DNA of 29,653 nt from the NCBI GenBank assembly GCA_037176845.1, contig JAYKXP010000310.1, positions 1-29,653 on the forward strand, written 5' to 3'. Under the pieces are notes generated by a model that was not told the DNA's origin, searched no databases, and saw nothing but the letters and a program-made list of their open reading frames with translations. Positions 1-11,358 of this stretch are shown one piece after another. Made by a program: the position numbers and the translations under genes. The number at the start of each line of letters is the position of its first letter. The first letter of the stretch is position 1. Source of the DNA: Paramarasmius palmivorus. Taxonomy: Eukaryota; Basidiomycota; Agaricomycetes; Agaricales; Marasmiaceae.

Positions 1-3000
1 TGCTTTCCAAATCTGAGGGTGGTATAGTCCCGGGGCAATGAAAGGCCCTTAGTTGGGACCTAGTAATCTTTTCTTGGTGGCAAATTGTCATCTCTAGGGG
101 CCCCTGCCAGTCTTTGCATCCAGAATACATTGGATAATTCATCAAGAGGTCACTGCTTACCTGACATAGTGGATTTGCCAGCGCAAGGACAATAAAGCAG
201 AATAACTGAATATGGCATCTTTGGGAACTCACCACAACCCACAAACACATTCTTTCCACTAATTTTACTGGATCTTTGTCATCCATGTTGTTCAATAATC
301 ACATGCCATATTGTCTTTCTTGGTGCTTCGCTTTGACAGCAGATGCATCAGCCTTAATGGAAACACCAACAAGGCCTGGTGGACTCACCACATGCCATGC
401 CCAAAACAACAAATTGAACCCATCAGTGTTGCTCCAGATCTTTGCCTTGTGAAATTTGTGACCTTTTTGGGTGAAGGGAGTTTGAAAAACCATAGATTCA
501 CAAGAGATCCTTGAATTATATTTCCATTATATTTCCAAGTGTTCCTAAATTCAATTTTAATAGTCTCTAAACCATTAGATTCACTTTCTAAAGTTCTCTA
601 ATGGGTCAGTATCATATACTTAGTAGTGACTATGTAAATTACATCAAACTAACAAGATATTACAGTTATATAATTACTGAGACAAGTTTTATATTTTCGC
701 TTCTCAAATTGGCACACTCTCACTTGATAAATAATACTCTATATAAGACTATTTTTGTTGCCAAACAGCATCCTACACTTCTGAAATTGTCATGACCAGA
801 GGCGACGAGAATACGAGCATCACTTGTCATAACCTAAGCTGGTTTACAACCAAATTAATAATCAACGAGATAAATCTAAATCATTAGGTCAAAGTATAAA
901 AGATATCTATATTAGACATTGATGGATTGTGATTTTTTGAGTGATATCTTTTACATATCCAAGATTAGATTTTGACTTGTTCACGGATCTCTAATATCTA
1001 TAAGTATCTACAAGTTACAACTATGCACTTTGATACTGTATGCAATATTTATTCACAAAAGTGACTCTCTATTTGCGTCCTGATGATCACGCAAAGGCAT
1101 GTCTACAGATATTCTCTGTAATGACCGAATTTTATGGTGACACGTGACCCATACCCGAGCCAAACTACTACATCTCAAGGAGTCTTTACCCAAATAAGGA
1201 CTACTTTGGTGGTGCCTGAACAGTGGAATCCATATCCAGTATACATCTGTGTACTCACCACGGTGAATTATCTGCAATTGTACAGTGACCATGTGAACCA
1301 TTCCTTGGTTGTCAATGTTTGTACTGACTCCCTGCAACCCTAGAGCATCCAATGTGAGTTCCTTGTAATCTGATCGTCAGATAAAGCTCGTCCCAAGTTA
1401 CTTCTTTCAGCCATTAATTTTTACTATCCTTATTGCTGTAGTAGCCCACCTTTTAGGTATCGCAAACCTGGGCATAATCTAGATTGCCTATCACCAATGA
1501 TGCCTGAGCCCAGCCTCAGGTCATCTGTGCGGCTATTGGTTTCTCTCATCGTTGTATTTTATAGATCAGTCGACTGCATCCCAAGGGTACGATTCGTCTC
1601 CTCCCCTGTGCCTCCTCACAGCCACTATGGAAGGAGACCTCACAAGACGCTCCCAACATGGGACACCTTCAAAGTGCACAATCGGCCTCTAGGACCAGGG
1701 TTATCACCACACTTTCCCTCCTCCTCCCTGATGCAGTTCTGCTTGCCAATCTCTCTGCTCTTCGCTTTGGACGACAGCAGACCGGTCACGATTGATACAG
1801 TGCCAGACGCCAGACCCCCATAACCCTTTTGAGCCACTTAATACACCTGCAATTCCAGTTCCCACAACTGAGCAATTCATGGACCCAGAACAAAAGTGGA
1901 ACGTGTCCCCATTGCAAGGCTGTGGCACTAAGGTTGAGCTCAGTAGAGGTTTCATCAGCGTTGCCAAGTGCGCCAATCGTCGACCCACCAGACGCACTGT
2001 GCCCTTTACTTTTGCAAGTCTAGTAACACCAGTCTTCGATTGCTGAGAAGACCACCTATGTTGGACCAAGTCAAACAGCTGGGTAGAGGCCTATTAGCCG
2101 GCGACTTGAACATAGATTCGCACTTTCTGGTGAGATTCCCTTTTTTGCTGTCAATCTTGCCTTACCAAACGGACACACTCAACAAAAATATAGAATAGGT
2201 CACACTTCCTCGCGCATAAGTGAGGGCTTAACTATATTATTTGTATACATTCTTACGTTGCCTCTAGTATTTATTTATTCTGTCATGCTCTAACATAGAA
2301 ATCAATCTATTGCCGCCTCTGAGGATGAAATTGAAACGTTGTATCATAACGTGCCAAGATCAATCTTTGGACAGGCGGACAAATGTTTAGCACATTGCTG
2401 CCAACCTATATATTATCTCCCCAGTAAGAGAGGCAATGTTGATCAATGGTAGCCCAAAATATAAATCATCCACGTACATTTAGACGAATTATTCCTTGCC
2501 TTTAACAAGTTTTTATATACACTTGATAAGGGACACAAGAGCACTAGTGTGATCCCGAGCAGCTAGGGAAAGCGGCACACTTAGGCTCTCCAAAGGAGTA
2601 AACTGGGACCTATTGTCTATAAGCACTTGTTTACTTGGATCCCGTCATGATCCAGGCTATGGCGTAGCTCGGGTCTTAGCCATCGCATGCTAGACATGTC
2701 TGAAAACTGTAGGAACCAGGTCTATACTAGAAAGGACTGGTTGTGTGTTTTAACTATCGAGAAATTAGCTATGGTAGACTTGGCTATAGACTTCCTTGTG
2801 AAAGCTATAACAACTAATCTGGAGTAGTTGTTTGCAACCTGAGAGACCTTGAATCTACCAATGCTGCGACCAAGGGGATTCAAGCTCATGTGACCTTCCT
2901 TCAACTCAGTACGCTACCTACCGCTCCATTCTTACAGATCTACATACACCCCCCTTTCTTGCCCAAAAGCAATGTATTAAATAACTAGTTCTAGGAAGTG

Positions 3001-4343
3001 ACCATGGGTCATTGTGCCTAAGGCCGCTTACAATAAGACGCAAAGAAGTAGCAGACCACTTGTGACCCTGACCCATCCCTAACACTGCGGAGGATATATG
3101 GAAAGGATATCATCCTTCCCACTTCACGAGAAGTGCACGCGTGTTTGCAGCTTGGACTTAAATCCGAAGCTCCTCGTCTCAGCATAAGCTAACGCAAAAT
3201 TGATATGAGATCTGAAGCTAGACGGCCAAAGATTCAGAACTGATAAGCAGGCAAGGTTTAGGTTTTACGACCAAGCCACGATACTACAAGCGAGTTACCT
3301 GCTCCACGAACTCAGGATCAACCCACAAGTGTAAGATCCAAAACCCAACCAGCAATTTGTACTCAGATGAGAGACCAATACCCTTTCCGCACTGGCTAAC
3401 AAAGTACAAGCTAGGAAATAGTGTATTTTTGATAGGAAAGACACATTCTTATGAACCTTTAAGAATATAGAAGAATAGAACTCCTAAGGGAGGTGACTCG
3501 AAGGGCAATGAGTCTAGGCCAGTTCCTGATGATATCCAATACAAGAGAAGCCCATCTCTCGCTCAAGCAGCTATGTACCATGCAGTTCCCTTAGCAAAGT
3601 GGTACACCAATAAGACCCCAACCTGACACAGAGTCAGTGATTTGCTACTTGTATAGCAGTATAAGTGTACAGTATCTCTTGAATAGACGTACTGAGTTAC
3701 GTCAAGATGGATTTGACTTGACCACTCGAGGTTTAGGAGAACTAGGGACATGCCCGCCTAATGTTGAGGCTAACTGTAGGCGACAGAGGCCCTCCTACAC
3801 ATAAGTTTAGAAATCGAGTACAGAGGGCCAGCCACACATGGAAGCGTCATCATACCAAAATTCCGTCTGTATGCAGCAGAAGAGGACAATTCTGAGGAAG
3901 AAGAGTGAGGTCGAGGTAAGGTAAGTGATCAACATGCTGCTTTCGACATTGTGTGCCTGACACGTTTGTGTTGTCAACAGATGCTGTCATCACTGCTCAC
4001 AATGTTCAACATTCGACATTGTCACTGTGGTCCGTCGACAGGCTCCAGAATGATTTCTTTGATATCAACAACCCCTCTATTTCACTATAGCCAGATACAC
4101 CTCGAAAAAAAACATGTTTTGGTTTCCTGTTTGTATATTTGCAGTGTTATGTAACTTTTGGGTGTGATCACATCCAAAATATTGTCACTGCGTCAAGATA
4201 TGAATTCATTTAATTCTACAGTATTTTGATAGAGTCGAATATACTCTCAGTTTCTTCTATCCATTAATAGGGGTGGGGAAAACCCCCCCAAAACATTCTG
4301 ATCTACGCCAAATAGACACAAATAAACCAACAATTGGATCCTA
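1..4343. other. Gene-poor AT-rich region, no supported gene
   Basis: I see no gene that I can support in these 4.3 kb. All open frames are short (at most 121 codons), overlap each other on both strands and match no family I recognise. Three sites on the minus strand near 160, 230 and 385 resemble 5' splice sites (GTAAGC or GTGAGT after AG or TG). The 65-codon minus frame at 299-493 is rich in aromatic residues, so a decayed intron-containing gene at 1-500 is possible but unproven. Region 2500-4000 is dense in stops in all frames and may be an old transposon relic. A G/C hairpin-like tract lies at 4267-4290 (GGGGTGGGG then seven C). Confidence 0.5.
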
Positions 4344-4949
4344 ATGGTCCTTGCTGAGGGAATCAGCCGTTGGATGATATTGTCAATTCTTGGATGGTTT
4401 CCATCCTACGAGTGCGCCCTAACAAACATACAACACATGGATGATAAGCATCCACTAGGAGGATGTTTTTCATCCATGCATTGTATGTTTTTGCTGGATG
4501 AAGATCATCCAATGTGGGTCTTTACAGTGACCTCAGGGCAGATAGAAATTCAGTGCTCACTATTAATTGAACAACCAAATAAACTCTTTCTATCTATTTC
4601 ACATTTGATTCATAGGCTGACTTCTGATCATACATCCAACCATTTAAGTGCTTGTAACCAATGTATGGGTGAAGTAACATCTTTGTACTCTTTTGAAGAT
4701 GCACCACCACTACTTACTTGTCTTCTCAATACAGGAATGGGGTCCTGAAAGAAAAATGCCTTATATTGATGTTGAGATTACACTACCAGTTAATCAGTCT
4801 TTGAGATCTTATAGACTTGCTGGAGTAATCTACTATAATGGTAGTCACTTTATTGCTTGTACACTAGATAATCATAGTAAGGTGTGGTTTCATGATGGAC
4901 TGTCATCAACAGTTAGCCAGTGTAGCAAGTATATATTGAATAAGGATTT

Positions 4950-4957
4950 ATCCAAAG
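4950..4957. repeat. 8-bp target site duplication of the hAT element (left copy)
   Basis: ATCCAAAG, repeated perfectly at 6014-6021 immediately outside the right end of the element. Confidence 0.85.
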
Positions 4958-6013
4958 TAGTGTTTTCAAAGCTCAGGCCTGGCCTGAAAGCCAGGGCTCA
5001 GGCTTGGCTTCACAAAGCTAGGGCTTGACAAAATACCAGGCCAAGCTTTGGGCTGTTACAAGGGCCAGCTCAGAGCCAGCTCAAGGCTGAAGCCACAGCT
5101 TGGGATCATGTGAAGCCACTGTGGATAGGCATGACTGAGTAGAAGAAGATTAAAAGTAAGAGCACAACATACCACTATGGTGTGCAGTACAGATTGCATC
5201 TGCCATGAGTCAAGAATGGATTTCAATCCTGGAGTGATACTACCTGCTTTTGCTGGCCTTCATTCTGTTGCTGCAGGTAGGTACAGATTCTCTTGTCAAG
5301 AAAATTGCCTTGAAAGATAGTTGTATGCAACCCAGGAGAGTCAAAAGGGAATGTTGTAGTTTTGCCGATAGATCTCCAAAGAAAGCAGGATTGCCTGAAG
5401 AATCAGACTTCACCCTGGTACATTGTAGATTCAATCAAATTTATTGCACAAAACATCTATGAGGCCACCGAATAACTGAGATAATATTTTCATAAACCTA
5501 GAACAAAGACTGACCAGAGTTCTCCCTTCAAGGGTGCATAGTGTTACACTCACCATTGTCTGCCTGATTTTAACGCTTTGTAGAACTGCACCCTGCTGAC
5601 ACTCCAAGGGTTATAGCTTGACCCTGTAGCTGAGATAAAAATGACATTTTTTAGAATGCAAAAAGGCACAGAAAACAAGGAAACACTCAAACGTGGCTGA
5701 ATATCTAGAACTGATACACATCATGTATCCTCTGTAAGCTATTTTGTCTTGAATGGTTTGCGCTAGCATGATGAGAGTCAATAATAGTGAATTGAACATG
5801 TTGTCAGACGACATTGACAGTGAAAATTTTCACCGTGGGAGCCGACCTCACTTCTGGTAAAAGCCATGGCCTGAGCCAGAAGCTCAAAGCTTACCAATCC
5901 TCGAGCCAAGCCATAGGCTCTCTGAAGCCCTCACCAAAGCCTGGCTCAGCTCAGGCTTACAAGTGCAGGCTAGGGCCAGCTCAGGGCCTGAGGCCCTAGC
6001 TTCAAAAACACTA
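4958..6013. mobile_element. Non-autonomous hAT element (1056 bp)
   Basis: The ends are inverted repeats: TAGTGTTTTCAAAGCT at the left, and at the right the reverse complement of TAGTGTTTTTGAAGCT. Both are followed inward by GC-rich subterminal DNA with repeated AGGCC, GGGCT and CAGGCTTGG motifs (4975-5100 and 5860-6000). The element is flanked by identical 8-bp direct repeats ATCCAAAG at 4950-4957 and 6014-6021. An 8-bp duplication with TAGTG-type ends is the signature of hAT elements. There is no transposase-sized frame inside, so it must have moved using a transposase from elsewhere. The insertion interrupts the decayed hydrolase-like gene. Confidence 0.85.
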
Positions 6014-6021
6014 ATCCAAAG
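6014..6021. repeat. 8-bp target site duplication of the hAT element (right copy)
   Basis: ATCCAAAG, identical to 4950-4957. The reading frame of the interrupted gene resumes here. Confidence 0.85.
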
Positions 6022-6123
6022 GTACATTAGACTTCACTACATGTCGTGGATATAAAGCCTCAATTGCATTCTATATAGAATGTTAATTAATATCTTATGT
6101 TGTTAATTGTATTTCTACAGACA

Positions 6124-6128
6124 AAAGA
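6124..6128. repeat. 5-bp target site duplication of the copia element (left copy)
   Basis: AAAGA directly outside the left LTR. The matching copy AAAGA lies at 11659-11663 directly outside the right LTR. Five bases is the usual length for copia integrases. Confidence 0.9.
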
Positions 6129-6428
6129 TGTCAGAGTTTAAAGTCTAACTCTGATAGCAGCAATAGCGCACACAGCGCGAAGATGAGAGCGACTCAGAAG
6201 TTGAGAGAACAACTGATGATATTTGTAGGCTTTTCTGTCTAGCTTATATACAAGAGCAGGGATAAAAGATAAACCTAATAGTACAATAATAGACGAGTGA
6301 AACTGACAGGATACTCTAGTGGGTTACAACCCGATCTATAGATATATGTTTTCTGAGTAATGTGGCATAGGCAGAGTATAGTGGTGAAATGAGTCATATG
6401 AGTAACATCTATATTTAGTATTCCAACA
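6129..6428 (-). repeat. Copia 3' LTR (left in window)
   Basis: 300 bp bounded by TG and CA, 299 of 300 bases identical to 11359-11658. The only difference is A at 6162. It is the 3' LTR because the element is transcribed right to left. Confidence 0.97.
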
Positions 6429-6437
6429 CTCCCCTTC
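6429..6437 (-). promoter_or_regulatory. Copia polypurine tract
   Basis: On the element strand GAAGGGGAG abuts the 3' LTR. Its position and purine composition fit the primer for plus-strand DNA synthesis. Confidence 0.8.
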
Positions 6438-9400
6438 AAACCTTTGAGAGTCCAAGAGACAAAGCGAAGTGTTTGACCTTTAGTGAAGGTAAGGCTTTGG
6501 TGAAGATATCGGCTGTCATTTCCTCGGTAGAACAGTATGTCAGCCGGATCTTGTTTTCCTCTATTGCATAGCGTATGAAATGATATCGGATATCAATGTG
6601 CTTGGTGCGTGCATGAAACCGATCATCTTTGGCTAGAGCGATTGCTGATTGATTGTCTGAGTTGATGAGAATGGGTTTGGCTTTGGTTCCAAAAATTTCT
6701 GTGACAAAATTTCTGAGCCATATAGCTTCTTTTGCAGCATGGGTGAGTGCTACATATTCTGCCTCTGTTGTGGATAGCAAAACGATTTCCTGTCGTTTTT
6801 ATGACCAGGATACTGCTCCTCCATTCAATACAAAAGCATATCCTGAAATGGCATGTCGGTCTTCATTTGACATTCCATCAGCATCGGCGAAACCTGTTAT
6901 TTCTCCTTCATGGCTTCCATATGTCAACCATAAGTCTTTGGTGCCTTTGAGATATCCATAAACTTTCTTTAAGGCGTTCCAATGCGTTGGACCTGGGTTT
7001 AGAGAGAAACGTGCGAGTTGTGATGTGGCGTATGTGATGTCTGGACGAGTTGCTACTGATAAATATTGAAGTGCCCCTAATGCTTCCATATAGGGTTTGC
7101 GCTTCATAGCAATCACATCATCAGGAAGGGATGGTGATTGATCCTTTGTGAGTTTGGTGTGGGGATCAAAAGGAATGGCTGCTGGTTTCACATCACTGAA
7201 TCCATATCGTTCCAGTATGGCTTCAATGTATGATCTCTGGGAAAGTTGAATACATCCAGTAGATCTCCGAATTTCTATGCCCAACATCCAATGGAGTGGT
7301 CCTCCATCTGTAACCTCTATTTTTCCTTTAATCTTCTGTTTCAGTCTGTCCATCAACTTTTCAGTTTCTGTGACAAGTGTCATATCATCAACATGGATGA
7401 ATATGATGATGAATGGGGAAGTGGAATAGAATACGGCATGGTCAAAGTCTGATCGTTTGAGACCAATGCTTTCCATCAAGTTCCTAAATGTTGTGTACCA
7501 TCTTCGTCCTGCCTGCTTTGCTCCATACAGGGCTACTGAGAAAGATAGGATTTGTCCTGGCTTTGCTCCTATATCTATGCCTTTTGGAGGGTAGGCATAT
7601 AGCTCTTCTCCTTCTCTCAGCTTTCCATATAGGTATGCACTTTTGACATCCATTTGATGGATAATCATGTTGTGGTGTGCAGCAATGCTGAGTATTGCTC
7701 TAATGCTTGAGAGCTTTGCTACACTGGCAAATGTATCATCCGGGAAATAATCAACATTTGGGATTTGAGTAAATCCTCGGACTACCAATCGTGCACGGTG
7801 TCCTGTTATATTGCCTGGTGGATCTCTTTTGGTCCGGTAAACCCATTTGGTGCTGAGAACATGAACGTCCTTGGGTTTGTTGATGATTGTGAATGTGTTC
7901 CTTGATCGCAATCGATTAATTTCATCTTCCATTGCCATGTACCATTGTTTGCTAAAAGGACTGGCATTGACTTCTTCCAGAGATATTGGATCATGAAGAA
8001 CTATCTCTGATGTGACCTTTGCGAGACTGGCTGTGAGATGTTTGATCTCCTTGTTTCCTTCAGCGTCTCCTTTGATGATGGCTAGGAGTTTAGGATTCAA
8101 TCTTCGGGTACGTGTTGATTTCCGAAAAACTTCAGGATCAATTGGTTTCGTAATTTCCTGGGGAATAGGGATAATGAAGTCTTGATCCGACTCGGTGATA
8201 GATTTGTCGAGATTGATTGAGACATCTTGCTCCCCTTCAACGAGTTGGATCTCTTGTTTAGAGAAAACAACATTTCGTTCAACTGTTACTGAACGTCGAT
8301 CTGGCCAATATATCCTGTAACCCAATGATTCTGGGTCTATTCCTATCCATCTGCCTTCAGATGCTTGTTCTGCCAGCTTGTCTGGCTTTTCAAATCGTTT
8401 TACATATACGATTTGCCCAAAAATATGCATTTCCTTTGCATTTGGGATCCTTCCATATCGCAATTCATAAGGTGTTTTCATTCCAACACCCTTGTGTGGA
8501 GTTCTATTCCAGACATAAACTGCATATTCCATAGCAGTTCCCCAAAGCCATTTGGGTAATCCTGATTGTAGAAGCATTGTGCGTACTGCTCCTAACAATG
8601 GACCATGTGCTCGTTCAGCATTTCCATTCTGCTCCGGTGTATCATGGACTGTTAATTTTCTTACAGTTCCCATGTGTTCCAGGTAGTCTGTGAATTCTTC
8701 TCCTAGGAATTCTCCTCCTCTATCAGAATGCAACACTTTGATAGTAACATCATGCTGTGTTTGGAGTCGAGTTTGGTGAGCAACGTATTTTGCGAATGCT
8801 TCTCCTTTGGTCTTGAGTAGCGGTTCCTCCAACCAATAGGTTGCATCATCCAACAATGTGAGACTGTATTGTTGATGATTTATTGTTTGAACTGATGCAG
8901 GTCCCCATACATCCATGTGTACAAGGTCCCCAAATTTTGCTGCTCGATTTTCTTCATTTGAGCGAGTCTTTGGAATGCTGGTTCTTCTGGCTTTTCCAAG
9001 AAGACATACTTTGCACTCCTTTTCCTCCATGCGATTTGGATCAAGTGCAATTCCAGCTATGTGGCCTTCATTTATCCACTTTCTGGTATAGTCATAATTC
9101 ATATGACCAGCCATGCAATGTCCTTCATATAAGGATACCAATCGTTCTTGGCTTGCCATGAGAGCTCTTTCACTCCCCTTGATTTGATAAAGTCCTTCCA
9201 CCTTTGGAATGCTAGCGACTTGTCTGCGATTTACATCATAAATGCGCATGATTCCTCCATGGATGACAATTTCATGTCCTTCATCATCCAGTTTCCCAAT
9301 GGATACTAGTGTGTTGTTCATGTGTGGAACATGCAATGCATCTGGCAATGGTAGGTTGTTTCCATCAGGTAACTCTAAATCCAGAGTTCCTTTTGTACTT

Positions 9401-9915
9401 GTCATAACCTCTTCACCATTTGCCACTTCTATTTTCCTTGGAGCAATATCTTCCATGTCGTACATTTTGTCATCACTTGGTATCATGTGTGATGTACATC
9501 CTGAATCGAAAAGGATGGTATTGGCAGTGTTTGCAACAAGGTTTGCTTGTTCACTTGGATAATGTTTTTCAACAGCCATCCAAGTTCCTTCTTCGAATTC
9601 TTCTTCGATACGTGCACTAGATGCACTTTCTGTTTTGCGCCATGGCTTGTCTGTTTTGTCTTCCTTCTTTGCCTCTTTCTTTGGCTCAGAAGCTTTATGG
9701 GCTTGTTGTTTCTTTGGTGATGGGCATGCTTTTGCCATGTGCCCTTTTCCACCACAATTGAAACAACTAATATTGTCTCTGGTTTGTGAGGTTTGGTTTC
9801 TGGAGGTTTGATTCTTGAATCCTCCTTTTCCTCTACCTCTACCTCTGAAACTTCCTCTCTTTCCTTGATTGTTTTGTCCTCTGTCCTGGGAATAATTTGC
9901 TGATTCCTTTGGTTT
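6436..9915 (-). pseudogene. pol: Copia Pol polyprotein, interrupted by one stop codon
   Basis: Pol supplies protease, integrase, reverse transcriptase and RNase H. The frame is open below 9915 and holds the zinc knuckle CFNCGGKGHMAKAC (about 9724-9765). Counting from the internal Met at 9738: protease DSGC at residue 78; integrase zinc site with His near 207 and 212 and Cys 242 and 245; integrase DDE residues Asp276, Asp339 and Glu375; reverse transcriptase from about residue 600 with QMDVKSAY (Asp697) and HVDD at 782-785, where most relatives have YVDD; RNase H with FADADG. A TAA at 6799-6801 breaks the frame after AVSWS. The same frame continues to 6436 with LSTTEAEYVAL and the DNQSAIALA segment, so this is a single nonsense change, plausibly TCA to TAA. 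Confidence 0.92.
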
Positions 9916-11288
9916 TCAACGCATAGCTTGTCCATTTGCTTCAGCACGTATGGCACTATCAGCTTATCAACAGTTAAATCTTTTCCAGATTTGCTGTAGA
10001 CAGTCATTACTGCTGTGACTGTCGAATTTAATGTGTGTGGGACAGATGCAATTAATGCATTCTTGAACTGATCATCCGAAACAGTAATATTCCGGGATGT
10101 AAGTTCATTTCGGATGTTGAGGAGTTCGTCTATGTGTTGGTTTACTTTTCCAACATCATGGCACGATAGGTTGTATAGTTTCCTTTCCAGATGTGCTTCG
10201 GTCAAAGGATTTTTGGTGTCATAATCCTTTTTCAGACCTGCCCATAGTTCTTGTGATGTCTCCGCATTTCGATATCTGCGAAGAATAGTGTCTGGCAATC
10301 TTCCAATGATTGCATTCATGAGATCGGCATCTGCGTCTCCTTCTTCTGCAGTAGTCAGGTATTTTCCATACCCTATTGACTTTGCTGCACGTTCTATACG
10401 CATTGCCCACATGCCCCAGTTTGCCCCATCGGCCTTTAACTGAGTACATTTGTCAAATGCCTTTACTGCTTTAGACATATCGTCGTCGTCTTCGTCAATT
10501 GACGGTTTCGGAGTTGGTGGTCTAGGTTTAGGAGGCGTCTTGGGCGATAACAGAGGTGTTGATTTATGAGATGGTGGTGCAGATGACTTCTGCGATTGTT
10601 CTTTGTCTTCTTCGGAATCAGATTTTGGAATATCAGTACCTTGTACTGACACCTGTTCCTCTTGTTCAAGATCTTCTTGGAGTTCTTCCTCCTGATCTTC
10701 TTCCTCCTGTTCTTGTTCTTCTTGTTGTACTTCCTGTACTTCTTCTTGTGTATTAGATGTCCCAGCTGGTGGGAATACTAATGGTTGTGGTTCTGGTACT
10801 GTGGTTCGTAGGACGTTTCCTCGAACTACTGTTTCGTTGTGATCGTCACAATCCCTATAATTTCCTGATTGTAGAGCTTCTCTGGATGCTCTGACAAAAT
10901 TCCTTCTGTTTGGACAAGGTTGTTCTGCACAACATATCCACTCTTTGGTAGTAACGTTTGCTGAATAGTCCCGTAGTACGTCTACGTCAAACTGATGTGC
11001 TTGGTTTATGCACGGTAAATCAGCTCGAAGTGGTGTTGGCTGTGCGGAAGATGCTGGTGGCGTGTGCAATCCTCCAACTGGACTTTGTCTCCTGGAAGGG
11101 ATACGCAATGGATTTCTGGATGGGTGTGTTGATATACTAGTTGATCCTGATGGACTTGGTTGTCTACTTCCTACTGGTGTAGGTTGTCTGCTTGGATTTC
11201 TGGATCCACGTAATATTTGTTCTGGGTTGAAAGTTCCTGGTACTGGGGTGCCGCTTCTGGATTGATAACGGCTTCCTCGATCGGACAT
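9483..11288 (-). CDS. gag: Copia Gag (frame open to 9483, native part about 9916-11288)
   Basis: Gag coats the retrotransposon RNA in cytoplasmic virus-like particles. The ATG at 11288 lies 71 bp inside the 5' LTR. The N-terminus (about residues 1-90) is rich in Ser, Arg and Pro with repeats such as SRQPTPVG. Around residues 175-215 there is a very acidic Glu/Gln tract, likely coiled coil. A copia-type gag domain follows (WGMWAMRIERAAKS at about residue 290, then KKDYDTKNPLTEAHLERKLY). The final 140 or so residues are not native: the zinc knuckle that should follow, CFNCGGKGHMAKAC, lies in the -1 frame, which becomes open just below a TGA at 9916-9918. I infer a one-base deletion near the A-run at 9905-9915 in an originally fused gag-pol frame. 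Confidence 0.85.
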   Translation of the reverse strand: MSDRGSRYQSRSGTPVPGTFNPEQILRGSRNPSRQPTPVGSRQPSPSGSTSISTHPSRNPLRIPSRRQSPVGGLHTPPASSAQPTPLRADLPCINQAHQFDVDVLRDYSANVTTKEWICCAEQPCPNRRNFVRASREALQSGNYRDCDDHNETVVRGNVLRTTVPEPQPLVFPPAGTSNTQEEVQEVQQEEQEQEEEDQEEELQEDLEQEEQVSVQGTDIPKSDSEEDKEQSQKSSAPPSHKSTPLLSPKTPPKPRPPTPKPSIDEDDDDMSKAVKAFDKCTQLKADGANWGMWAMRIERAAKSIGYGKYLTTAEEGDADADLMNAIIGRLPDTILRRYRNAETSQELWAGLKKDYDTKNPLTEAHLERKLYNLSCHDVGKVNQHIDELLNIRNELTSRNITVSDDQFKNALIASVPHTLNSTVTAVMTVYSKSGKDLTVDKLIVPYVLKQMDKLCVENQRNQQIIPRTEDKTIKEREEVSEVEVEEKEDSRIKPPETKPHKPETILVVSIVVEKGTWQKHAHHQRNNKPIKLLSQRKRQRRKTKQTSHGAKQKVHLVHVSKKNSKKELGWLLKNIIQVNKQTLLQTLPIPSFSIQDVHHT

Positions 11289-11344
11289 ACACTAGTCCGG
11301 TGTTTAATCTCGGTTATACTCTGGGTCGGCTATAATCTAAAAGC

Positions 11345-11358
11345 CGGGGCCCATAACC
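11345..11358 (-). promoter_or_regulatory. Copia primer-binding site, half initiator-tRNA type
   Basis: Directly next to the 5' LTR the element strand reads GGTTATGGGCCCC. Its complement contains GGGCCCATAACC, which matches the anticodon stem-loop of initiator tRNA-Met (CAU anticodon) rather than the tRNA 3' end. Drosophila copia is known to prime from an internally cleaved initiator tRNA at a closely similar site, so the same half-tRNA priming is inferred here. Confidence 0.75.

Larger units (their letters stand above)
4344..6086 (+). pseudogene. Decayed gene with ubiquitin-hydrolase-like C-terminus, split by a hAT element
   Basis: Two overlapping plus frames (4344-4748, then 4693-4957) read as one protein broken by a frameshift near 4705-4725. 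The first frame ends with a Cys-x2-Cys segment and SLYSFEDAPPLL; the second resumes with LLVFSIQEWGPERKM. Further on, GVIYYNGSHFIACTLDN followed by VWFHDG resembles the histidine box of C19 ubiquitin hydrolases, and proteins of this look occur in mushroom genomes, often near transposons. The frame then runs into a hAT element at 4958. If the element and one copy of its target duplication are ignored, the same frame continues from 6022 for about 21 codons (GTLDFTTCRGYKASIAFYIE) to a TAA at 6084-6086. The N-terminal part (4344 to about 4560) is not recognisable and may not be coding. The family assignment is from motif shape only. Confidence 0.45.

Noticed and set aside
890..956. Inverted pair AAAAGATATC and GATATCTTTT
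   Set aside because: Ten bases in AT-rich DNA is within chance, and no target duplication or extension of the arms was seen.
1497..2198. Several overlapping 76-121 codon frames on both strands, Pro- and Ser-rich
   Set aside because: No domain, no consistent splice pattern and no frame clearly better than the others.
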